DNA from: DATFRX01 sp035630615
GTDB lineage: Bacteria > Actinomycetota > Actinomycetes > Propionibacteriales > Nocardioidaceae
Direction of reading: 5' to 3'
Length of the DNA: 55,964 nucleotides
NCBI GenBank assembly: GCA_035630615.1
Contig: DASQKI010000062.1
Span: 1-55,964 of the forward strand
Shown: positions 32,327-41,356 of the stretch, in pieces
Layout of the letters: each line of letters begins with the position of its first letter
How positions within the stretch are numbered: position 1 is the stretch's first letter
Notes under the pieces: model-generated
The model's input: the letters and a program-made list of their open reading frames with translations, nothing else
Database searches by the model: none
What the model was told of the DNA's origin: nothing
Program-made: the position numbers and the translations under genes

Positions 32327-34078
32327 TCAGAGGTGTTCGCGCCAGGCGGTGGTTATCGGCAGCCGGCGGTCGCGACCGAAGTTGCGGACCGAGATCTTCG
32401 GCCCTGGGGGATATTGCCGCCGCTTGTATTCGGCGCGATCGACCATACGAATCACCCGCTCGACCAGCTCCGGCTCGAAGCCCGCTTCGACCAGGTCGGC
32501 CGATCCTCGATCGTGCTCCACGTACGCATCGAGCATGTCGTCGAGAAGGGCGTACGGCGGCAGCGAGTCGGTGTCCATCTGGCCTGGAGCGAGCTCGGCC
32601 GACGGCGGCTTCTCGATCGTGTTCTCGGGGATCGGCGGCGTCTCACCGCGTCGTTTCGCGTCGATGTTGCGCCACCGGGCGAGCTCCCACACCATCGTCT
32701 TCGGCACGTCCTTGATCGGGGCGAACCCGCCGACGGCGTCGCCATAGATCGTCGAATACCCGGTGGCGAGCTCCGACTTGTTGCCGCAGGCCAGGACGAG
32801 ATGGCCGTGCTGGTTGGACAGCGCCATCCAGATCACGGCACGGATCCGAGCCTGCAGGTTTTCGGCGGCCAAGCCGTCGATGTCGATCGCCGCGTCGAAG
32901 GCATCGACCATCGGCGCGATCGGCACGGTCTGGAGGTTGAGGCCGGTGCGGCGGGCCAGTTCGGCGGCGTCGTCCTTCGAGTGCTGGGTCGAATAGACCG
33001 ACGGGTTCGACACACCGTAGACGTTGGCCGCCCCGATCGCGTCGCACGCGATGGCGCCGGTCAGGGTGGAGTCGATGCCGCCGGACATGCCGAGCAGCAC
33101 TGAGCGGAAGCCGTTCTTGTGTACGTAGTCGCGCAAGCCGAGCGTGATCGCGTGATAGACCTCCGCGAGGTCGTCCAGCCGGTCGGCGTCGTCGGTCCGT
33201 CGCGGCTCGTATGCGGGGACCGGCTCGCGCGACAGCACGGTCCGTCGGACGCCGAGCCCGGCGAACCGGGATTGCGTGTCGGGCATCGCCTCGGTCGCCG
33301 CCGGCAGGTCGAGGTCGACGACCAGGAGACTCTCCTCGAACTGCGGCGCCCGTGCCAGCTGATCTCCGGACGGGTCGACCACTAGCGAGTCGCCGTCGAA
33401 CACCAACTCGTCTTGGCCGCCGACCAGGTTGACGTACGCCAGCGCCGCCTCGGCCTCGCGGGCCCGCCGGGCGCAGAGCTCGAGGCGGATGTCGTCCTTG
33501 GCCCGCTCGTACGGCGATCCGTTGGATACGACGAGCAGCCCGGCCTCGGCGGCCCGTACGGCGGCTGTCGGGCCGTCGCGCCACAGGTCCTCGCAGATCG
33601 CGATCGCGACGTCGACTCCGCGCACCTGAATCACGTTGATCGTGTCACCGGCCACGAAGTTGCGGATCTCGTCGCCGACGCCGTAGTTCCACAGATGGAT
33701 CTTGGCCTGACGTACGACGATCCGCCCCCCGTGCATGACGGCGACGGAGTCTTGCGGGGCGTTCTTGGGGATGCCGGCGCCTTGGGGGATGCCGGGCGCT
33801 TGGTCGAGAAAGCCGACGATCGCGACCAGCTCGCCGAGGCCATCGTCGGCGAGGCGGGCGGCGACCGCGTCGGCCGCCGCTCGGGACGCCTCGATGATCG
33901 ATGCGCGCATGGCCAGGTCTTCGATCGGGTAACCGGTCAGCGCCATCTCGGGAAACACGACGAGATGGGCGTCTTGTTCGGCGGCCGCGTGGCACTGGGC
34001 GACGATCCGGTCGGCGTTGCCGGCGAGATCGCCGACGCACACGTTGACCTGGGCCAAGGCGATACGCAGCTGAGGCAC
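32327..34078 (-). CDS. nadE: Glutamine-dependent NAD+ synthetase
   Basis: The 583-residue enzyme makes NAD+ from deamido-NAD+ using ammonia released from glutamine. The N-terminal nitrilase-type glutaminase (about 1-260) shows the catalytic set: Glu in VFPEMALTGYP, Lys in RQAKIHL and Cys in AICEDLW. The C-terminal synthetase domain has the ATP-loop GMSGGIDST and GNKSELATGYSTIYGD. Downstream on the same strand is panB, beyond the 22-bp repeats. The start MPQLRIALAQ is the normal family start. It is divergent from glnA2 across 83 bp. Confidence 0.94.
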   Translation of the reverse strand: MPQLRIALAQVNVCVGDLAGNADRIVAQCHAAAEQDAHLVVFPEMALTGYPIEDLAMRASIIEASRAAADAVAARLADDGLGELVAIVGFLDQAPGIPQGAGIPKNAPQDSVAVMHGGRIVVRQAKIHLWNYGVGDEIRNFVAGDTINVIQVRGVDVAIAICEDLWRDGPTAAVRAAEAGLLVVSNGSPYERAKDDIRLELCARRAREAEAALAYVNLVGGQDELVFDGDSLVVDPSGDQLARAPQFEESLLVVDLDLPAATEAMPDTQSRFAGLGVRRTVLSREPVPAYEPRRTDDADRLDDLAEVYHAITLGLRDYVHKNGFRSVLLGMSGGIDSTLTGAIACDAIGAANVYGVSNPSVYSTQHSKDDAAELARRTGLNLQTVPIAPMVDAFDAAIDIDGLAAENLQARIRAVIWMALSNQHGHLVLACGNKSELATGYSTIYGDAVGGFAPIKDVPKTMVWELARWRNIDAKRRGETPPIPENTIEKPPSAELAPGQMDTDSLPPYALLDDMLDAYVEHDRGSADLVEAGFEPELVERVIRMVDRAEYKRRQYPPGPKISVRNFGRDRRLPITTAWREHL

Positions 34079-34161
34079 GCATCGAGCCTATCCGGGCCGG
34101 AAGGGGAGGCGTGCGAGTCCGGTTAACCTCCGTGTAACACGGGGCCTGCGACACTGCTCAC

Positions 34162-35520
34162 ATGGGTAAGCAAGAGGACTTCGTGCTCCGAGCCCTCGAA
34201 GAGCGGGACGTCCGGTTCGTACGCCTGTGGTTTACCGACGTGCTCGGCTTCCTGAAGTCGGTCGCGGTGGCCCCGGCCGAGCTGGAGGCGGCGTTCGAGG
34301 AGGGCATCGGCTTCGACGGATCGGCGATCGAGGGGTTCGCCCGGGTCTATGAGGCCGACATGCTCGCCAAGCCCGATCCGTCGACCTTCCAGATCCTGCC
34401 GTGGCGGGGCGAGGTGCCGGCGACCGCGCGGATGTTTTGCGACATCTTGATGCCCGACGGGTCCGCGTCCTACGCCGACCCGCGCAACGTGCTCAAGCGC
34501 ACGCTGGCCAAGGCGGCCGATCTCGGGTTCACGTTCTATACCCATCCGGAGATCGAGTTCTTCCTCTTCAAGCACAGCTACGAGCCCGGCGTCCCGCCGG
34601 AGCCGGCCGACGTCTCCGGCTACTTCGACCACACCGCGCACGGCGGGCAGGACTTCCGGCGCGAGGTCATCACGATGCTCGAGGCGATGGGCATCTCGGT
34701 CGAGTTCAGCCACCACGAGGGAGCGCCCGGCCAGCAGGAGATCGACCTGCGGTATGCCGACGCGCTGTCGACCGCAGACAACATCATGACCTTCCGGGTC
34801 GTCGTACGCGAGGTCGCGCTGATGCAGGGCATCCACGCGTCGTTCATGCCGAAGCCGTTCGCCGAATACCCCGGCTCTGGCATGCACACCCACATGTCGC
34901 TGTTCGAGGGCGACCGCAATGCCTTCTTCGAGGCCGGCGCCGAATACCAACTGTCCCGGGTCGGTCGGTCGTTCATCGCCGGCCTGCTCGAGCACGCCGC
35001 CGAGATCACTGCGGTGACGAACCAGTGGGTCAACTCCTACAAGCGACTGTGGGGCGGCGTCGGGGGAGAGGCCGGCAAGGGTGGCGAGGCGCCGGCGTAC
35101 ATCTGTTGGGGCCACAACAACCGCTCAGCGCTGATCCGGGTGCCGATGTACAAGCCGCACAAGGGCCCGTCGACCCGGGTCGAGCTGCGCTCCATCGACT
35201 CGGCGTGCAACCCGTACCTCGCTTACTCGCTGATGCTCGCGGCCGGGCTGCGCGGGATCGAGAAGGGCTACGAGTTGCCCCGTGAGGCCGAGGACGACGT
35301 GTGGTCGCTGACCGAAAACGAGCGGCGCGCGATGGGCATGGACCCGCTGCCGCACAGCCTCGACGAGGCGATCGGCCTGATGGAGACCAGCGAGTTCGTC
35401 GCCGAGACTCTGGGCGAGCACGTCTTCGACTTCTTCTTGCGCAACAAGCGTCAGGAGTGGGCCGAGTATCGTCGCCAGGTCACCCCGCACGAGCTCGATC
35501 ACCTATTACCTGTGCTGTGA
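34162..35520 (+). CDS. glnA2: Type I glutamine synthetase, GlnA2-like
   Basis: The 452-residue enzyme has the glutamine-synthetase core: FVRLWFTDVLGFLKSV, GFDGSAIEGFARVYEADML, HPEIEFFLF metal ligands, HHEGAPGQQEIDL, PKPFAEYPGSGMHTHMSL, the Asn-rich NNRSALIRVP ATP region and RVELRSIDSACNPYLAYS. At the place where GlnA1 has the adenylylated Tyr the text reads DDVWSLTEN, so GlnE control at that site is unlikely. In Actinobacteria, GlnA2-type proteins include polyamine gamma-glutamylating enzymes, so the substrate may not be ammonia alone. No GlnR box was found in 34079-34161. Confidence 0.9.
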   Translation: MGKQEDFVLRALEERDVRFVRLWFTDVLGFLKSVAVAPAELEAAFEEGIGFDGSAIEGFARVYEADMLAKPDPSTFQILPWRGEVPATARMFCDILMPDGSASYADPRNVLKRTLAKAADLGFTFYTHPEIEFFLFKHSYEPGVPPEPADVSGYFDHTAHGGQDFRREVITMLEAMGISVEFSHHEGAPGQQEIDLRYADALSTADNIMTFRVVVREVALMQGIHASFMPKPFAEYPGSGMHTHMSLFEGDRNAFFEAGAEYQLSRVGRSFIAGLLEHAAEITAVTNQWVNSYKRLWGGVGGEAGKGGEAPAYICWGHNNRSALIRVPMYKPHKGPSTRVELRSIDSACNPYLAYSLMLAAGLRGIEKGYELPREAEDDVWSLTENERRAMGMDPLPHSLDEAIGLMETSEFVAETLGEHVFDFFLRNKRQEWAEYRRQVTPHELDHLLPVL

Positions 35521-35523
35521 GCC

Positions 35524-35814
35524 ATGACCGCGTATTGGATCAACACGTTTCGCGAGATCCGCGACCCGGCGAAGGTCGCGGCTTACGTCGAGCTGGCCGG
35601 CCCTGCGATGCTGGACAACGGTGGGCGCTTCCTGGCCCGCGGCATGCCGGCGGCGTCGTTCGAGTCGGGTGTGCTGGAGCGGACGACCCTGATCGAGTTC
35701 GCGAGCGTCGCGCAGGCGGTCGCAGCGTACGAGAGCCCGGGCTATCAGCGTGCTCTCGAGGCGCTCGGCGATGGCGCCGATCGTGACATCCGGATCATCG
35801 AAGCCGCCCCGTAG
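35524..35814 (+). CDS. DUF1330 protein
   Basis: The 96-residue product is a small alpha/beta-ferredoxin-like protein: YWINTFREIRDPAKVAAYVELAGPAM, GRFLARGMPAASFESG, RTTLIEFASVAQAVAAYESPGYQRALEAL. It belongs to the dimeric DUF1330 family of unknown function. It starts 3 nt after glnA2 and probably shares its transcript. Its stop abuts the stop of the convergent broken NTF2-like gene. Confidence 0.88.
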   Translation: MTAYWINTFREIRDPAKVAAYVELAGPAMLDNGGRFLARGMPAASFESGVLERTTLIEFASVAQAVAAYESPGYQRALEALGDGADRDIRIIEAAP

Positions 35815-36198
35815 TCACCAGCGCTCGACGAGGTGGTCGCGGCCCGGCGGCGGATCGTAGGGCTCCGGCCAGAAGTCGGTGACCTTGGCGATCAGTCCGC
35901 CGTCGGTGAGCTCGAACCAGATGCAGGCGTCCTGATAGTCGTCGCCCACGTTGGTGTCGAGCCAGGCCGCGGCGACGCGCGTGTCGGCGACGATGCGCCG
36001 GACTCGCAGGTGCCAGTCGCCGGGATAGGCCTGGTTGAACCGCAACAGCCCTTGCTTGCCGCGGATCCGCTCGCGAGTCTGCGGCATCTCGTAGACGAGG
36101 TCGTCGGCCAGCAGTGCCCCGAAGCCCTCCTAATCGCGAGCCTCGGCCCGCTCGAAGTAGGCCCGCACGATCGCCCGTGTCTTCGCGGATTCGTCCAT
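35815..36198 (-). pseudogene. NTF2/SnoaL-like gene broken by an in-frame TAG
   Basis: From ATG 36198 the frame reads MDESAKTRAIVRAYFERAEARD, then TAG at 36130-36132, then EGFGALLADDLVYEMPQTRERI and on to FWPEPYDPPPGRDHLVERW without any further stop. The whole is a typical 127-residue NTF2-like (nuclear transport factor 2 family) protein in which the residue after Arg-Asp, usually Trp, is a stop; a TGG-to-TAG change would explain it. A fragment beginning ATG 36087 could still be made but would lack the first helix and part of the cone. Confidence 0.75.
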
Positions 36199-36253
36199 GC
36201 CCCGACGGTAGATCGTCGCCCCGACAGTCGCCGCGTGCCGTAGCCTTCGGCCC

Positions 36254-36817
36254 GTGGACGAGCCGGTGGAGTACGTGGTGAAGACCAAGGCGTGGCCTGC
36301 CTACCTCATCATCGGATCGTTGATCGTCATGATCCCGCTCTACGGCGCCTTGGTGTGGCTTCTCGTTCCCGACGAGGGCGGATGGTTGTGGATCGCGACG
36401 ATCGGCGTCCTCCTCTGCAGCATCTTCCAGGTCGGCGCGTTGGGTTGGGCCGTGTGGCGCGTCCTCCGGCTGGTCGCGCATCCGCTGCGAATCACCGCAG
36501 CCGGCATGCGCCTGTGGTTGCTGCCGACCGCGACGTACGTCGACCTGCCGTGGGAGCGAGTCGTCGCGGTCCACGTCGCAACCAAGGGCCGGGGTCGCGG
36601 CATCTTCGTGTACGTGTGGGAGCCGGAGGCGTTCGCTGCCGGCGATCCGACTCACGCGCGGAGGATGCGTCGCGAGATGCGTCGGTTCTTCGGCACGCCG
36701 ATCGTCTACCCCGTCTCATCGCGGCGCGCGCGCCTCGTGGAGATCGACGGCGCGCTGCGGCGTTACAGCGGGGGCCGGATCGGCTTGGTCGACGGCGTGC
36801 CGGTCGGGTCCGGGTGA
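36254..36817 (+). CDS. Membrane protein with two helices and a PH-like tail
   Basis: The 187-residue product has two hydrophobic segments (about 15-37 and 46-68) followed by a cytoplasmic beta-rich domain (LRITAAGMRLWLLPTATYVDLPWERVVAVHVATKGRGRG), reminiscent of small bacterial PH-like domains. GTG 36254 is the start. It lies 6 nt before glnE and may be co-transcribed. No direct link to nitrogen control is known. Confidence 0.7.
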   Translation: MDEPVEYVVKTKAWPAYLIIGSLIVMIPLYGALVWLLVPDEGGWLWIATIGVLLCSIFQVGALGWAVWRVLRLVAHPLRITAAGMRLWLLPTATYVDLPWERVVAVHVATKGRGRGIFVYVWEPEAFAAGDPTHARRMRREMRRFFGTPIVYPVSSRRARLVEIDGALRRYSGGRIGLVDGVPVGSG

Positions 36818-36823
36818 GGTGAC

Positions 36824-39814
36824 ATGGCCGACGGATCGTCGCGAGTGAGATCGCCGCATGCCCGACTGACGCGGATGGGCTACCGGCAGGCCGAGGCGTC
36901 GTGGTCGCACCTACAGCAGCTCGCGGCCGGTGACGACGTGCCGGATATCGTGGTCGAGGCGTTCGCCGCGGCGCCGGACCCCGATCTCGCCGTCGCATCG
37001 CTCGCCGGGATCGCGGAGGCGGCAGACGACGACCTCCTCGCGGCCGTCATCGCCGACTCCGACTTGCGCGCCCGCCTCGCGGCCGTACTCGGTACGAGCG
37101 ACGCACTCGGTGCCTTCGTCGCCCGCCATCCGGAGGTCATCGCCGACATCGCCGACCCTGCCCTGGCCGGAGCAACCGAATCCGCCGCCGACACCCGCGC
37201 CGAACTGATCCGCGCGGTCGACGCCGACCCGGACGCGGCGACTCCGACCGCCGGGCTGGGGCCGGACGCAGCCACCGATGCCCTTCGGGTGGCCTATCAC
37301 CGACGCCTGCTCCGACTGGCGGCACGTGACCTGACGCAACAGTGGACGGTCGACCGATCCGGCGCGGCGCTCGCGGACCTCGCCGCAGCCACCCTCGAGG
37401 CAGCACTGGCGATCGCCCGCCGCGCCGTCGGCGATTCGGCCGGCGACTGCCGCCTGGCCGTCATCGGACTCGGCAAGGCCGGCGGGCGGGAGCTCAACTA
37501 CGTCAGCGACGTCGACGTCGTGTTCGTCCACGACTCGGTCGACGGGGTCAGCGATGACGCCGCGTTGCGGGCCGCGACCCAGCTGGCATCGCAGCTGATG
37601 CGGATCTGCTCGACACACACCGGCGAGGGCACGATCTGGCAGGTCGACGCCGGCCTGCGGCCCGAAGGACGCTCCGGACCGCTGGTACGCACCCTCGCCA
37701 GCCATCTCGCGTACTACGACAAGTGGGCGAAGACCTGGGAGTTTCAGGCGCTGCTCAAGGCGCGTCCGATGGCCGGCGACCGCGACCTCGGCGATGCCTA
37801 TGCCAACGCCGTCGACACGCTGGTCTGGCAGGCGGCCGAGCGTGACAGGTTCGTGGCCGACGTGCAGGCGATGCGGCGTCGCGTCATCGACCACATTCCG
37901 GCCGAGGAGATGGACCGCCAGCTCAAGCTCGGTCCCGGCGGGCTGCGCGACGTGGAGTTCGCCGTCCAGCTGCTGCAACTGGTGCACGGCCGGGCCGACG
38001 AGTCGCTGCGCAGCCCGACGACGCTGGAGGCGTTGGAGGCGCTTACTGCGGGTGGCTACGTCGGCCGGGACGACGGGGCCGCGCTGGCCGAGGCCTATCG
38101 GTTCCTGCGCTCCCTCGAACATCGCATCCAGCTGCATCACCTGCGCCGGACCCACACCGTGCCGGTCGACGAGGACGACCTTCGCCGACTCGGCCGGGCC
38201 CTCGGGTTCCATGGCGACCCGGTCGCTGAGCTCACCAAGGAATGGCGGCGACAGGCGCGCGAGGTCCGCCGGCTACACGAGAAGCTGTTCTACCGACCCC
38301 TGTTGAGCGCGGTCGCGGCCCTCCCGGGCGAGGGGTTGCGGCTGACGCCCGAGGCGGCACGGGAGCGACTCGTCGCGCTCGGCTACGCCGACCCGCGCGG
38401 CGCGCTCGACCACATCGAGGCCCTGACGTCGGGAGTCGCGCGCCGCGCCGCGATCCAACGCCAGCTGCTCCCCGCGATGCTGGCCTGGTTCGCCGAAGGG
38501 CCGGACCCCGACGCCGGACTGCTGGCGTTTCGCCGAGTCAGCGAGACGCTCGGCTCGACCCACTGGTTCCTTCGGCAGCTGCGCGACGAGAGCGAGGCGG
38601 CCGAGCAGTTGGCTCGGGTGCTTGCCGCCAGTCGCTACGCCGCCGGCATGATCCAAAACGCTCCGGACGTCGTCGCCATGTTCGGTCACGCCGACGACCT
38701 CGCGCCTCGGTCCCGGGATCGGTTGCTGACCGAGATGACCGCGGCCGCGCAGCGCTACCCCGACTCGGGGGCCGCGATCCATGCAGTCCGCGCGATGCGC
38801 CGCCGCGAGCTGTGTCGGATCGCGATCGCCGACACCCTCGGGTTCCTCGACGTCGAGGCGGCGGGCGCGGCGTTGACCGATGTGACTGTCGCGACGCTGT
38901 CCGGTGCGCTGGCCGCCGCGACCGCCGCCGTGGAGTCGGAGCTCGGCCGGCCCCTGCCGACGCGCATGGCGCTGGTCACGATGGGTCGGCTCGGCGGACA
39001 CGAGATGGGTTACGGCTCCGACGCCGATGTGATGTTCGTCCACGTGCCGCGATCTGGGGAGCAGGAGAAGGTCGCGACCGATGCGGCCCACGCCGTCGCC
39101 CAGGAGATGCGGCGGATGCTTGCCGCCCCGGGCGATGACCCTCCGCTCGACGTCGACGCGGGGCTGCGTCCCGAGGGCAAGCAGGGGCCGCTGGTCCGGA
39201 CACTGGCGTCCTATTCCGCCTACTACGAACGGTGGTCGCACGTCTGGGAGGCGCAGGCTCTGCTGCGAGCCGATCCGGTCGTCGGCGATCCCGAGTTGGG
39301 CCAACGGTTCGCGGCGATGATCGACCCGATCCGATGGCCGTCGGGCGGGCTGACCGGGGCCGATGTGACCGAGATCCGACGCATCAAGGCCCGGGTCGAC
39401 TCCGAACGGCTGCCGCGGGGAGCCGATCCGGCGCTGCATCTCAAGCTCGGTCGGGGCGGCCTTGCCGATGTCGAGTGGACGATCCAACTGCTCCAGATGC
39501 AGCACGCCCACGACGTCGAGGAGCTCCGGACGACCCGGACGATGCAGGCGCTGTCGGCGGCCCGAGAGGCCGGGCTGATCGACGCCGAGGATGCGCATAT
39601 CCTGGCCGAGGCCTGGCGGATGGCGAGCGACGTCCGCAATGCGGTCATGCTCGTCCGGGGGCGGCCGGCGGACGCGATGCCGGCGGCGATGCGAGACCGG
39701 GCGGGAGTCGCGTACCTGCTCGGTTATTGGCCCGACGGCGAGCGGATGGTCGACGACTACCGGCGGGTGACCCGACGCGCCCGTGGTGTGGTGGAGCGCA
39801 TCTTCTGGGGTTGA
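36824..39814 (+). CDS. glnE: Bifunctional glutamine synthetase adenylyltransferase/deadenylase
   Basis: The 996-residue enzyme modifies GlnA by adding or removing AMP. It has two nucleotidyltransferase halves: the N-terminal one with GLGKAGGRELNYVSDVDVVF (about residues 216-235) and QWTVDRSG-type leader, and the C-terminal one with MGRLGGHEMGYGSDADVMF (about 720-740), each followed by DAGLRPEG and KLGPGGLRDVEF or KLGRGGLADVEW. The full length suits the family. It follows the membrane-protein gene by 6 nt and precedes the ASST-like tandem array by 54 bp. Its likely target is GlnA1 (Tyr402), encoded at the window's end. Confidence 0.95.
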   Translation: MADGSSRVRSPHARLTRMGYRQAEASWSHLQQLAAGDDVPDIVVEAFAAAPDPDLAVASLAGIAEAADDDLLAAVIADSDLRARLAAVLGTSDALGAFVARHPEVIADIADPALAGATESAADTRAELIRAVDADPDAATPTAGLGPDAATDALRVAYHRRLLRLAARDLTQQWTVDRSGAALADLAAATLEAALAIARRAVGDSAGDCRLAVIGLGKAGGRELNYVSDVDVVFVHDSVDGVSDDAALRAATQLASQLMRICSTHTGEGTIWQVDAGLRPEGRSGPLVRTLASHLAYYDKWAKTWEFQALLKARPMAGDRDLGDAYANAVDTLVWQAAERDRFVADVQAMRRRVIDHIPAEEMDRQLKLGPGGLRDVEFAVQLLQLVHGRADESLRSPTTLEALEALTAGGYVGRDDGAALAEAYRFLRSLEHRIQLHHLRRTHTVPVDEDDLRRLGRALGFHGDPVAELTKEWRRQAREVRRLHEKLFYRPLLSAVAALPGEGLRLTPEAARERLVALGYADPRGALDHIEALTSGVARRAAIQRQLLPAMLAWFAEGPDPDAGLLAFRRVSETLGSTHWFLRQLRDESEAAEQLARVLAASRYAAGMIQNAPDVVAMFGHADDLAPRSRDRLLTEMTAAAQRYPDSGAAIHAVRAMRRRELCRIAIADTLGFLDVEAAGAALTDVTVATLSGALAAATAAVESELGRPLPTRMALVTMGRLGGHEMGYGSDADVMFVHVPRSGEQEKVATDAAHAVAQEMRRMLAAPGDDPPLDVDAGLRPEGKQGPLVRTLASYSAYYERWSHVWEAQALLRADPVVGDPELGQRFAAMIDPIRWPSGGLTGADVTEIRRIKARVDSERLPRGADPALHLKLGRGGLADVEWTIQLLQMQHAHDVEELRTTRTMQALSAAREAGLIDAEDAHILAEAWRMASDVRNAVMLVRGRPADAMPAAMRDRAGVAYLLGYWPDGERMVDDYRRVTRRARGVVERIFWG

Positions 39815-39868
39815 CCCGGATACACCCCCGGCGCCTTGCTGCCGGACGAATCTGGCACGATCACGTCA

Positions 39869-41335
39869 ATGCTGTTGCGCCCGCCCTACCGCCTGATCGC
39901 CGTCGTCGTCGGCATGGTCGCCCTTGCCTTGATCGTCGTGGGCTGGACGTTTTTGAGGACGGACGCCGAGGACGCACCCGCCGAGCCGCCCCAGGAGTGG
40001 GAGTACGTCACCGCGCCGGATGTGATGCCGCCGGTTATCGACGTGTCGAGGTACGACGTGCCCGGCGCGCAGCCCGAGACCGACGACGAGGGCTTGATCT
40101 TCCTCGGCCCGAAGGACGGCGACTCGATGACCGGTCCGCTGATCGTCAACGCCGACGGCGCGCCGGTCTGGATCGGCCCGGAGGAGCGGGCCTACGACGT
40201 CCGGGTGCAGCATTACCAAGGCGAGCCAGTGCTGACGTACTGGCGCGGCGAGACCGTCCTGCCTTACTACGGCGTCGGCGAGTTCGTCTTGTTGAACCAG
40301 CACTATGAGGAGGTCGCGACGGTCTCGACGCACGGCCTGCCACAGCGCGCCGACTATCACGAGATGACGCTGACCGACGACGGCACGGCGCTGATGATCG
40401 GCCATCGGCTCGTGCGCCGAGATCTCTCGGCAAAGGGCGGGGCACGCCGAGGCTGGGTCGCCGACGGCATCGTCCAGGAGGTCGACGTCGCGACCGGCAA
40501 GGTGCTCTTCGAGTGGCACACGCTCGGGCACATCCCGATCAATCAGTCGATGACCGGCCTCAGGGCCTACGGCAGTGGAACGCGCGGCGACCCGTACGAC
40601 TACGCCCACGTCAACTCGGTGACCGAGGACGGCGACGACGCATTCTTGATCTCGGCACGCAACACCAGTGCGGTCTATCGCGTCGACCGTAAGACTGGTG
40701 ACATCGACTGGACCCTCGGCGGCAAAGCCAGCGATTTCGCGATGGCCCCCGAGGTCAGGTTCTACTGGCAGCACGATGCGCAGCGCCAGGACGACGGCAC
40801 GATCACGCTCTTCGACAACGAGGGCGCTCCGCCCAAGGCAAAGCGGTCCCGCGGGCTGCGGCTCGCGCTGGACCTGAAGACGCACACCGCTCGGGTCGTG
40901 ACCGAGTATCTGCCGCCGGACGACCGGCTGGCGGGCAGCCAGGGCAACCTCCAGGTGATGCCCAATGGACACGTCTTCGTCGGGTGGGGGTCGCAGCACT
41001 ACTACTCCGAGTACACCGCCGACGGTGACCTGCTGCTCGACGCCGATTTCGGCACCGGCGAGAGCTACCGCAGCTATCGCTTCCCCTGGGTCGGCCGACC
41101 GAGCGACCCGCCGGTTCTCACGGTCGCCGACGGGACCGCCTACGTCAGCTGGAACGGCGCGACCGAAGTGACGTCGTGGCGCTTCCTCGCCGGTGACGAT
41201 GCTCACAGCGCACGCAATGTCGGGACCGTCCGTCGGGAAGGCTTCGAGACGTCCGCCGAGATCCCAAACGCCCCGTATGTGGCCGTGCAGGCGCTCGACG
41301 CCGACGGCAAGGTTTTGGCCACCGTCGAGCGCTGA
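39869..41335 (+). CDS. Arylsulfotransferase (ASST)-family membrane-anchored protein, tandem copy 1
   Basis: The 488-residue product starts MLLRPPYRLIAVVVG with one membrane helix (about 7-28) and a Pro/Glu-rich stalk, then an extracellular six-bladed beta-propeller: FLGPKDGDSMTGPLIVN, VNSVTEDGDD, VYRVDRKTGDIDWTLGG, WQHDAQRQDDGTITLFDN, SQGNLQVMPNGHVFVGWGS and VSWNGATEVTSWRFLAG. It is very close to the next copy, and their leader DNA is similar (GGCACGATCA before the ATG). ASST enzymes transfer sulfate between aryl compounds without PAPS; activity here is inferred. The ATG at 39869 is preferred to a TTG at 39836. Confidence 0.8.
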   Translation: MLLRPPYRLIAVVVGMVALALIVVGWTFLRTDAEDAPAEPPQEWEYVTAPDVMPPVIDVSRYDVPGAQPETDDEGLIFLGPKDGDSMTGPLIVNADGAPVWIGPEERAYDVRVQHYQGEPVLTYWRGETVLPYYGVGEFVLLNQHYEEVATVSTHGLPQRADYHEMTLTDDGTALMIGHRLVRRDLSAKGGARRGWVADGIVQEVDVATGKVLFEWHTLGHIPINQSMTGLRAYGSGTRGDPYDYAHVNSVTEDGDDAFLISARNTSAVYRVDRKTGDIDWTLGGKASDFAMAPEVRFYWQHDAQRQDDGTITLFDNEGAPPKAKRSRGLRLALDLKTHTARVVTEYLPPDDRLAGSQGNLQVMPNGHVFVGWGSQHYYSEYTADGDLLLDADFGTGESYRSYRFPWVGRPSDPPVLTVADGTAYVSWNGATEVTSWRFLAGDDAHSARNVGTVRREGFETSAEIPNAPYVAVQALDADGKVLATVER

Positions 41336-41356
41336 CTAGCACGATCTGGCACCATC

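Noticed and set aside
34079..34161. GlnR box before glnA2
   Set aside because: GTTAAC and GTAAC occur but no GAAAC half-sites with 6-nt spacing are present.
36911..38212. 433-codon minus-strand open frame
   Set aside because: It is antisense to glnE and shows no domain.
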